Shown in pieces: positions 26,812 to 33,732 of a stretch of 33,732 bases of DNA; position 1 is the stretch's first letter; each line of letters starts with the position of its first letter. Source of the DNA: Desulfocapsa sp. (GTDB taxonomy: Bacteria; Desulfobacterota; Desulfobulbia; Desulfobulbales; Desulfocapsaceae); the NCBI GenBank assembly GCA_024763035.1, contig JANTGG010000018.1, forward strand, positions 1-33,732, given 5' to 3'. A program made the position numbers and the translations under genes. The notes under the pieces are model-generated. The model was not told where the DNA came from, made no database searches, and worked only from the letters and a program-made list of their open reading frames with translations.

Positions 26812-27204
26812 TTAAACCTCCAGTATCTTGATGTTTAGGGTTTTTGCAGTTTGCAGCAATTTTTTGTCTAATGTTAACAGTGGGCTATTGTGCCTGTGTG
26901 CACATTCGAGGAAATAAGCGTCGTAGGCGTAAGTATTTGTCTCACTGGCTATTTCCAGTGTGGAATCAAAATCTGTCTTAACATAGCGGAGAGGGATTGT
27001 TTCAAAAATAGAAAGCCCTCGTAGGCTTTCTTTAAGAGACAGGCGATTTCGTTTGAACATCGCAGAAAATGCATTGGTTATTTCCCAGGGAATTGATCCG
27101 GGGCCGATTAATGTATTCCCTGCTGTTATTTTTATGATGCTCTCGCGTTCTCGCTCGTTAACTAAAACAGCAATTAATGCAGATGTGTCAATTACGATAT
27201 CCAT
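26812..27204 (-). CDS. vapC: PIN-domain toxin (VapC-like)
   Basis: 130 residues, normal for VapC. The PIN acidic residues are visible: Asp6 (VIDTSAL), Glu41 (PWEITNAF), Asp95 (YAYDAYFLEC) and Asp113 (LLTLDKKLL). They bind Mg2+ for endoribonuclease activity; typical targets are tRNA or rRNA. The gene lies directly upstream of a Phd-type antitoxin, and a decayed partial copy of the locus is about 750 bases away. The local sequence is more AT-rich than the housekeeping genes. Confidence 0.88.
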   Translation of the reverse strand: MDIVIDTSALIAVLVNERERESIIKITAGNTLIGPGSIPWEITNAFSAMFKRNRLSLKESLRGLSIFETIPLRYVKTDFDSTLEIASETNTYAYDAYFLECAHRHNSPLLTLDKKLLQTAKTLNIKILEV

Positions 27205-27581
27205 TTACGGCCTCCACGCCCAGATATGTTTTGTTACAATTGTACAGTAGTGGTTTGCGAAGGTGAAGTCAAGATTGGCAATAATTAGTAGCTGTCTTTT
27301 CGTGTCAGGTGAAAAAAGTATTATTTTGAAAACCTGGGAATGCAATGAAATGTTGAAAAATGTCGGATTGATACTCCTAAATAACATGATATACTGAAGT
27401 ACAACTTCGGAATAACACGATATGGTGTGTCATGAAAAAGCGAAAATTGAATCTGCCTTGAACAGAAAAACAGAGTAACAGACGATGGAATTGAGATTGT
27501 TCCGGCAAGGGATTTTGTGGAAATGTTATGGCAGGGAGATATCTTTCTCTGCTTTACAATAACTAACCATTGGATAAATCT

Positions 27582-27737
27582 ATGGTAAAAAAAGTAAAAC
27601 AAGAGCCGAAAATAGAAGTTCCAACAGATGAAAAGAAAACCTGGGTATACCCGGGGCAAGCCAGCACATTTTTTGATCCTCTGCTGACCTCCCTTGTCTT
27701 TATAACAAAGATGCAAGGACGCCCCATTGTTGAATAG
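27582..27737 (+). pseudogene. truncated N-terminus of a LapB/RtxB-like type I secretion ATPase
   Basis: A 51-codon reading frame: a Lys/Glu-rich start, then FFDPLLTSLVFITKMQGRPI before a stop at 27735-27737. The DPLL-x-L-hydrophobic-K/H-GRP pattern is how the C39-peptidase-like N-terminal domain of LapB/RtxB-type ABC exporters begins (family knowledge); intact proteins have about 700 residues. The frame stops exactly where a REP-like element begins (27736-27821), followed by a transposase remnant, so the gene was probably cut by insertion or deletion. It lies about 820 bases before a giant surface protein of the kind that such exporters secrete. The region 27205-27581 upstream has no clear gene. 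Confidence 0.45.
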
Positions 27738-27821
27738 CACATTACACAGTTGATTCGGATTTGCAGTAGGAGCAAGCTCCTACAGTTCCATTTTGCGTTT
27801 TCCTGAGCTTCAGTGGTAATC
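27736..27821. repeat. REP-like element, compact copy
   Basis: Two inverted GTAG feet have collapsed into one hairpin, gtaggagc-aa-gctcctac (27766-27783). The right arm, read on the minus strand from 27821, is gattaccactgaagctcagg, matching the left arm of 4430-4576; the left part cacagttgattcggat matches its other arm. It directly follows the stop of the truncated secretion-ATPase fragment. Confidence 0.7.
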
Positions 27822-27860
27822 ATGTCTTATCAAAACTGACATCTTCAAAACCATGGTTTA

Positions 27861-28115
27861 TCAGTTCGCAGGATCGGATTGTTCCTGGAGCCACCGATGA
27901 GTTTCCCGCTCACTTGCAGGATGACAGGCACGGCTGATTATGGTGCCAATTGCCAGGGCTGCCTGAGGCTTTGTAAAACCCAATTTGCCCAGTTTTGTAT
28001 CAAGTTTCAGCAAACGCCTGGTCTCTAGAGTGGCATGTTCACAGCCGACACTGCGTGCTCTACTCATTTCCACACTGTTTACGTCTATCTCTTCGTAATA
28101 TATCATTACTGCCAT
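27861..28115 (-). pseudogene. transposase remnant, IS1634-like
   Basis: 84-residue frame: ARSVGCEHATLETRRLLKLD, LGKLGFTKPQAALAIGTIIS and RACHPASERETHRWLQEQS. This matches a segment near residues 100-170 of IS1634/IS4-type transposases (about 550 residues), in which VGxEHxAL, GFxxxQxxxAxGxIxxRxxHPASExxTHRWLQ is typical. The DDE catalytic region is missing, and the frame ends at SDPAN, so it is a non-functional fragment. No inverted repeats of the original element were found. Confidence 0.7.
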
Positions 28116-28236
28116 CTTGGTCTTGTTTCCTTACTATGGTTCGTGCAGCATAAGTCCTTGTTCACTTCTCAATTGTACAATCAGGTTGTGTAACTATTAA
28201 GAGCACCTCATCTTCGCCCATTCTGACCTTCTCGAG

Positions 28237-28350
28237 TAACACCAGTACGCTTCGAAAGCCAGGTAAGCGAGGTACAAGATCTTCGAGGCACCTACACCCC
28301 TCAAGGGGGTACTGAAAAGAGTGCCGGCTTACCGCTCATCACCGGTGTTA
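28237..28350. repeat. 114-base imperfect palindrome carrying the 18-base repeat
   Basis: Outer ends taacacc (28237-28243) and ggtgtta (28344-28350) pair; the centre has a hairpin acccc-tcaa-gggggt-like (about 28295-28310). Inside, 28245-28262 is identical to bases 1-18 of the window. It may be a second family of mobile palindromes, distinct from the GTAG-type REPs. The remaining parts of 28116-28509 show nothing recognisable. Confidence 0.55.
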
Positions 28351-28509
28351 GAAAATTTGGAATCTACGGACAAATCGCAAGGTTTCTGAGAAGTGAATTT
28401 TCAAAGTATGATTGGTGTTTTTCTTTGGAATAGTGTGCTTGAAAGCTGTTTTTGATATCAATTCTTAAACCTTGATAAGTCTTTGTCGATAGAATAATAT
28501 ATAGAATGT

Positions 28510-28558
28510 CTTGGCATGGTGAAAAGAAGTAAAATCGAATTTAAATATGAGAATACAA
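28510..28558 (+). promoter_or_regulatory. two-block upstream motif, copy 2
   Basis: cttggcatggtga (28510-28522), gaagt (28526-28530) and tgagaatacaa (28548-28558) repeat the blocks found upstream of the chemoreceptor at 16346-16401. Here the last block abuts the start codon, so its gag may also act as a ribosome site, whereas in copy 1 it is 17 bases before the start. Confidence 0.5.
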
Positions 28559-31500
28559 TGAAAAGACGTCCTCTCCTTCTTGAACAACTCGAAGATCGTA
28601 TCTTTCTCGATGCCAATCCTGTGCTCGCAATTGACGATCCTGTTGATAGCTTGGCTGTGGAGGCGATTACTGAAGTACCTGTTACCGTTGAAGAGCCTTC
28701 AGCTATGGGGACGGATAGTGAAGTTGAGCAGTCGGCAGATGCCAGTGATCCTGCTGGTGATACTGAAACGGAACCTCTTCCCGTGCAGAATTTGGAAGAA
28801 ACGGATGCTGTAAATGATTCCGAATCAGATGCAGTTCAGCTTATTGTTGTTGATTCCAGAGTCCATGATTCTCAGCAGCTGACTGCGGATATCAGGGAAT
28901 CGCTCAGCGATGAAGATGCCGCTGTTGAAGTGATCGTGATAGATGGTCAGGAATCGGGAGTGGCTCAGCTGACTGAGGCACTGAGTCGTTACGATGATGT
29001 GGAAGCACTGCATATCTTCTCTTATGGAGACGATGGAAACCTGCGTCTTGGTTCGGACAGTCTGACAACTGACAGCCTCCAGGAATATGGTGAGGAACTG
29101 CATAACTGGCGGGATGCTCTGACAACGGATGGCGATATTCTCCTCTATGGTTGCGATATTGCACATGGTACAGAGGGTGAGGCGTTCGTACAGCAGTTTG
29201 CAGAGATCACCGGAGCAGATGTGGCAGCCTCCTCAGATACAAGCGGTAATGAAAGTTCCGGTGGTGACTGGGATCTGGAATATTCCACAGGTGATATTGA
29301 AGCACCGTCCCTGTTTCAGGGAGGTACCGATGTAGACTGGAACGGAGTACTTGACCCCACACCGGTGGCAACGGTGAATATGCCGGCAGAAGGGCTTATT
29401 GAAGAAAATATCGATTTCAGTGTGAGTTTTACCAACAGTGGTCTTTCCGGTGAAATAGGATATGGTCCGTACGTGGACGTCTATGTCCCAACAGGGTTGA
29501 ATGTTCAGTCTGCACCCACCTATGGCGGGGCAGGGCTGTCTGTTCAGCTGTTTACCTGGGACAGTACTACATCCACCTGGTACAGCGGTGCTGCTCCGGG
29601 CAGCGGAACGGTTATTGATCCGACACTTGACGCCCATCCCTTTGATGCAGTGGGTGGAGTGATTCCGGTGGACAGCGGTGTTCATGACGGTGATCACTGG
29701 TATGTGATCGAGTTGCCTTTTGGCTCATATACTCCGGAACAGCCCACAGCGACAATTGATTTTACGGCAGAGCTTGATGAAGATGCCGTCCTTGGTGTTG
29801 ATGGTGTGGCCGACTCCAGTCTCTATGCAGCGGGGGATGCGGTTGTTGGAGATCCTCTGACAGTAACTGCCCGGGCAGGATTTCATTTTGGAGGAGTGGA
29901 TGCCCTTGATAATCCGACCAATGATCCCGTTCTTGTCCAGGGCTCTGCAGCAAACGGCAGCGTAACACCGCAGCTTATTACCATCACCAAGACTTCCAAT
30001 GCACCCGAGGGGCAGACAGCCACCGGACCGAACTTCCCTGTGGATTACACCATTGTTGTGGATGTTGCTCCGGATCAGGTTGTGGATAATCTTATTCTTA
30101 CCGATTATCTGCCTGATAGTGCATATTATCGTGACGATTACGTTGTGGTGGGGGCAGCCGTTCTGGCAGGTTCCGAGATACCTGTGGCGTGGCAGGCAAA
30201 CAGTGCTGCTTCGGGCGACAATGATTTTGTTCTTTCCTTTGGCTCTGTAGCCGGTAACTCCGGAGATGGCGTCCCGGAGATTACCCTGACCTACTCCGTG
30301 TACTTTGGTGAGACAGATGCTGACGGGGCAGAGGTTATTCCTGCAAATACCGGGAATGATCAACTGGCTCTCAACGAAGCAAAGGCCACCGGCGATTACC
30401 TGCATCCCGTGACAGGGCTCGAGGGTGTTACCGCAGGAGACAGTAACAGTGACGACGGCGGACCGGGAGCACTTGATGGGGACGGATCTGATTTACAGCA
30501 TGAACTTGATGCCATAACAGTGGAAAAAAATGTTGCAATTGTCTCCGGTGCAGCAGATGGGTATACGCCAAGTGATATCCTCGGCTATACCATTGATTTT
30601 GAGATCTCTGATTACTTTGGATTTGATAACATTGTGGTGGCGGATGATCTCGGTGATGGACAGCATGTTCTGGGTACCGATGCGGGAGACCTCACTTCTT
30701 TTAATCCTGTCCTCACCATCTATGAAAATGGAACAACAGTGGTCTATACATGGGATCTCTCCACACTCAGCGGGGGAACAGGTGATGCCTTTACCCTTGT
30801 CCGGGGGGGAGATGGTATAACGCATATCAGTTTTGATGTGTCTGCCTTACTTGTAGACAACGGTGATCCCAATGGACAGCTTCTTGGCGATCTGTTTGCC
30901 GGAGACGGCGGAACCAGTGATACTGACAACAGTGTCAATCGTCCCGGCAGCGGTACCAGAGGCACGATTACGTTCCAGTCTGTTATTGATGAGAGCTACA
31001 TGGATCCGACCGTTGGAGATGTCAGTGTTGACTCCCTTGACCCCATTGTGAATGATGTGACAATCAGCGGAGATATCCTGTCCACAACCCTTGACCCAAC
31101 AGATGGAACGACATCTCCCGATGACAGTGACGGGTATCTTGCAAACGGATTCACAGAAGCTGATAATTCCCATACCGAGGTAACCATCGAGGGTATTGCT
31201 GCAGTAAAAGATATGCCGTTTCTGAACGGTGCAGCATATAGCAGTGGTGATGTTATTCAGCCCGGTGATGTGGTCACCTATCGTCTGACCATGACGCTGC
31301 CCGTGGGAGACCTGGAAAATTTTGTCCTGACAGATTATCTGCCCCTGCCGGTTTTTGATGTTGCCGAGTTTGGAGGCGTTACCTCTTTTTCCAATACAAT
31401 GGTTATTGGAGTGGATGTTGACCCCGCGTCCATTGATTTAACTGTGGGCGGACAGGTCTACTGGGGAGTGGGCACAACCCTTCAGCATGCCAACAATATC

Positions 31501-33732
31501 GTTGTCAATGCAGGGGACTGGCCTCCAAGTGTGGCTGCAGACGCTGCTGCCAACAGCCTTGTGATCGACATGGGAACGTTTAATTCAGATGATGCCAACG
31601 GTCAGCCCTGGGTTGTTGAGATTTTAATTACAGCCACTGTCCAGAACAATCCCTACGCTGACGGTCTGAATCTGACCAATCAGGCACAGTGGAACTACAA
31701 CAATACCTTTGGCACCGGTGCGGTGACTGATGATATTGTCCAGATTGAGGTGTCTTCTCCGGAAGTATTGATCACCAAAGGTGTGGTGGCAACGGATGGA
31801 AATGGTGTCTTTGATCCTACGGGGCTGCTGGCTCCTTCTGATGTCACATTCAATGCTCCCGGTTCGTTGAGTTCACTGAGTATCAGCGGTGCAGTGGATG
31901 CCGGTGAGATGGTTACAGATCCCATTAACTCCGACATGATTGATGTCGATGGCTCAGATCTCGTCACTTTTGCTGTTTCTGCCTACAATGTCGGTGGTGC
32001 CAATGCCTATGGACTGCAGATTCACGATACTCTGGCTGGTACAGGGTTTGTTACTCCTGCAAGCCTTGCTGCCATGAACCTGCAGGTGTGGCGTGGAGAT
32101 GGTGTGCAGCTGACGACTGGAGTTGATTACACGGCTGTCCTTGCCGGTGGCGAACTCAGCGTAAGCTTTGACGCTTTGACCGGTGTGCTTGATGGTGACC
32201 GTAAAGGAAGTAGTCCGGATGGAGTTGTCGGTGATGATGTCTTTATCATCACCTATGATCTGCAGGTGGATAACGAAACCGTACTGGATGCAGATGTGGT
32301 GGAATTTGGCAGTGAGCATGAAAATACTGCTTCTGTTTTGTTCTACACCGGAAGTCTCAATGATAACGGCACTCCTGTTGATCCCTCCGATGATTATGTT
32401 GATCCGGCAGCTGTGAACTGGGTGGATCCGACTGATCCGCCAAATGATACTGCTCTTGTTACTATCGCAGAACCTGAAGTTGCCAAGGTGTTGCTAGGTA
32501 CAGGTATTGATGATGGCATAAATGAAGCCAATGAGGCGGTGGTAGGAGAGACTGTGACCTACCGGGTGACCGTCACACTGCCGGAAGGGGAAACGCCTTC
32601 TCTGCAACTTGTTGATCATCTCGATCGGGGACTGGCACTGGTCAGTATCGACAGTGTAGTGTTCAGTGCAGGAGTCTCAGCAGATAATACCTTTCCTGCC
32701 CCGGTAACCAGTATTGGCGGCGGGGTCAGCTATACCGAAAATTCGGGTGGTGCGGATACCCTGACTCTTGATTTTGGGGCAGTGTACAACAGTGAAGCCG
32801 ATGATAATGATCCGGAAACCATTGTTATAGAATATACTGCTCTGGTGCTGAACAGTGCAGAGAATCAGTCCACGGTAAATGAGAGCGGTCCCCATCTGAA
32901 CAATGGTGTCCGGGCAGACTGGGTTGAGGGGGGCGTTACCCAGTCAAGTGCTGTTGTGAGGGCTGATACTGTTAGCGTAATTGAGCCGGTTCTGGAAGTC
33001 AGCAAGTTGGTCAGTGTAAACGGTAATCCTGCAGATCCTGATCAGGTAGCAGGTGATGACGGTGATGCTGTGGAATATACCATCATTATCAACCATGGTG
33101 CCGATAGTGAAACCGGTGCCTTTGATGTGAGTGTGTCCGATGCTCTTCCTGCTGAAGTTACAGGACTCAACATCAGCAGCGTGACTGACACAGGCGGTGT
33201 CCTGGCTGCCGGTGATTTTATGCTCAGCGGTAGTACCTTATCCCTGAACCCCGCCAGTGCTAATGTTACAGCAAATGGTACCATTGATATCCCCTATGAT
33301 CTCAGCAGGGTGATCACAGTAACCCTTGCCGGGACCTTGACCTCATCCCTGAATGTTGGAGATCTTATTGAAAATGATGCCGACATCGACTGGTCAAGTC
33401 TTCCCGGAGCCACAGCCGGGAATTCTGATCTTTCTGGTTTTGTTGGTAATGGTGACAGCGAACGTGACGGAAGCGGAGGGATAAATAATTACGCCGTTAC
33501 TGACCCCGCAGATATCCTGGTTGGACTGAACACCATTGATAAGGTTCTGGTAAACAGTGAGATAAGCACCGAAACCGATGCTCCTCCCACGTCCAATCTT
33601 GCTGCTCCCAATCCCGGTGATGGTATGAATGAGGGGCGGGAAGCGACCATCGGGGAACTGTTGACCTATCAGTTAACCGTCACCATGGCAGAGGGTGTGA
33701 GTCCCAATGTTCATGTGGTGGATACACTTGCT
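28558..33732 (+). CDS. giant cell-surface protein, LEPR-XLL/DUF4347/DUF11-D2 repeats (partial)
   Basis: First 1725 codons; open at the window end with no stop. The N-terminus MKRRPLLLEQLEDRIFLDA resembles the LEPR-XLL motif of large exported proteins. A Glu/Asp-rich linker (30-90) precedes a DUF4347 domain (about 93-250) with VQLIVVDSRV, ALHIFSYGDDGNLRLG, DILLYGCDIA and GADVAASSDTSG. Then follow DUF11/isopeptide-D2-like beta domains, each with a GDxVTYxLxV...L-x-D-x-LP core, for example near 495, 675, 902, 1325, 1502 and 1700, often opened by a Lys strand (ITKTS, VEKNV, EVAKVLL, LEVSKLV, TIDKVLV) and closed by an Asn strand (ENTASV, NDADI). Asp-rich loops (DGDGSD, DPDQ) suggest Ca2+ binding. 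Probably an adhesin secreted by a type I system; the C-terminal signal is outside the window. Confidence 0.85.
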   Translation, partial: MKRRPLLLEQLEDRIFLDANPVLAIDDPVDSLAVEAITEVPVTVEEPSAMGTDSEVEQSADASDPAGDTETEPLPVQNLEETDAVNDSESDAVQLIVVDSRVHDSQQLTADIRESLSDEDAAVEVIVIDGQESGVAQLTEALSRYDDVEALHIFSYGDDGNLRLGSDSLTTDSLQEYGEELHNWRDALTTDGDILLYGCDIAHGTEGEAFVQQFAEITGADVAASSDTSGNESSGGDWDLEYSTGDIEAPSLFQGGTDVDWNGVLDPTPVATVNMPAEGLIEENIDFSVSFTNSGLSGEIGYGPYVDVYVPTGLNVQSAPTYGGAGLSVQLFTWDSTTSTWYSGAAPGSGTVIDPTLDAHPFDAVGGVIPVDSGVHDGDHWYVIELPFGSYTPEQPTATIDFTAELDEDAVLGVDGVADSSLYAAGDAVVGDPLTVTARAGFHFGGVDALDNPTNDPVLVQGSAANGSVTPQLITITKTSNAPEGQTATGPNFPVDYTIVVDVAPDQVVDNLILTDYLPDSAYYRDDYVVVGAAVLAGSEIPVAWQANSAASGDNDFVLSFGSVAGNSGDGVPEITLTYSVYFGETDADGAEVIPANTGNDQLALNEAKATGDYLHPVTGLEGVTAGDSNSDDGGPGALDGDGSDLQHELDAITVEKNVAIVSGAADGYTPSDILGYTIDFEISDYFGFDNIVVADDLGDGQHVLGTDAGDLTSFNPVLTIYENGTTVVYTWDLSTLSGGTGDAFTLVRGGDGITHISFDVSALLVDNGDPNGQLLGDLFAGDGGTSDTDNSVNRPGSGTRGTITFQSVIDESYMDPTVGDVSVDSLDPIVNDVTISGDILSTTLDPTDGTTSPDDSDGYLANGFTEADNSHTEVTIEGIAAVKDMPFLNGAAYSSGDVIQPGDVVTYRLTMTLPVGDLENFVLTDYLPLPVFDVAEFGGVTSFSNTMVIGVDVDPASIDLTVGGQVYWGVGTTLQHANNIVVNAGDWPPSVAADAAANSLVIDMGTFNSDDANGQPWVVEILITATVQNNPYADGLNLTNQAQWNYNNTFGTGAVTDDIVQIEVSSPEVLITKGVVATDGNGVFDPTGLLAPSDVTFNAPGSLSSLSISGAVDAGEMVTDPINSDMIDVDGSDLVTFAVSAYNVGGANAYGLQIHDTLAGTGFVTPASLAAMNLQVWRGDGVQLTTGVDYTAVLAGGELSVSFDALTGVLDGDRKGSSPDGVVGDDVFIITYDLQVDNETVLDADVVEFGSEHENTASVLFYTGSLNDNGTPVDPSDDYVDPAAVNWVDPTDPPNDTALVTIAEPEVAKVLLGTGIDDGINEANEAVVGETVTYRVTVTLPEGETPSLQLVDHLDRGLALVSIDSVVFSAGVSADNTFPAPVTSIGGGVSYTENSGGADTLTLDFGAVYNSEADDNDPETIVIEYTALVLNSAENQSTVNESGPHLNNGVRADWVEGGVTQSSAVVRADTVSVIEPVLEVSKLVSVNGNPADPDQVAGDDGDAVEYTIIINHGADSETGAFDVSVSDALPAEVTGLNISSVTDTGGVLAAGDFMLSGSTLSLNPASANVTANGTIDIPYDLSRVITVTLAGTLTSSLNVGDLIENDADIDWSSLPGATAGNSDLSGFVGNGDSERDGSGGINNYAVTDPADILVGLNTIDKVLVNSEISTETDAPPTSNLAAPNPGDGMNEGREATIGELLTYQLTVTMAEGVSPNVHVVDTLA

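Noticed and set aside
28237-28350. Possible integron attC site (taacacc...ggtgttagaa)
   Set aside because: The outer boxes do not fit RYYYAAC and GTTRRRY fully, no integrase gene is present, and the neighbouring genes are not cassette-like.

Overview
The window looks like a chromosomal segment of a Gram-negative, anaerobic, sulfate-reducer-type bacterium of the Desulfobacterota (Desulfobulbales-like). This is inferred from gene content only: outer-membrane genes (pal, ompH/skp, lolA, a heptose kinase), a DUF3786 protein with a corrinoid-type 4Fe-4S domain, a MucR-family regulator, B12-type and other radical SAM enzymes, and a PilJ/CZB chemoreceptor. No rRNA, tRNA or CRISPR array was seen.

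Layout. (1) 0.1-4.3 kb, minus strand: a radical SAM enzyme, a small unknown gene and a glycogen/alpha-glucan phosphorylase. (2) 4.6-10.6 kb, plus strand: pal, ompH/skp, a terminator, then a tightly packed run of DUF3786/Fe-S protein, heptose kinase (rfaE1), yicC, a RemA/DUF370 gene, gmk and rlmB. (3) 10.7-16.2 kb, minus strand: a hybrid sensor kinase whose phosphoacceptor His is replaced by Thr, a four-S1-domain RNA-binding protein 8 bp upstream of it, and a B12-binding radical SAM protein of the RiPP-maturation type. (4) 16.4-18.4 kb: a chemoreceptor. (5) 18.6-19.2 kb: an AT-rich toxin-antitoxin pair with its own promoter/operator. (6) 19.3-21.2 kb, minus strand: mucR-like, murI, lolA. (7) 21.5-25.9 kb, plus strand: fmdB-like, hisD, rsmG, leuB and a divergent PRPP synthetase. 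(8) 25.9-28.5 kb: a decayed accessory zone with a relic and an intact copy of a vapC/phd locus, a truncated type I secretion ATPase (LapB-like) fragment, a REP-like palindrome, a transposase remnant and a second kind of palindrome. (9) 28.6 kb to the window end: the first 1725 codons of a giant cell-surface protein with a LEPR-XLL-like N-terminus, a DUF4347 domain and many DUF11/D2-like repeats, open at the edge.

Structure beyond genes. A dispersed REP/BIME-like family (GTAG or GCAG foot plus imperfect palindrome, outer ends reading gattacc...ggtaatc) occurs in four intergenic gaps. A two-block motif is shared upstream of the chemoreceptor and the giant surface protein. An 18-base sequence at the very start of the window recurs exactly at 28245-28262 inside a second palindromic element. 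The most unusual items are the His-less hybrid kinase coupled to an S1 protein, the T1SS-fragment/giant-adhesin neighbourhood, and the shared upstream motif.
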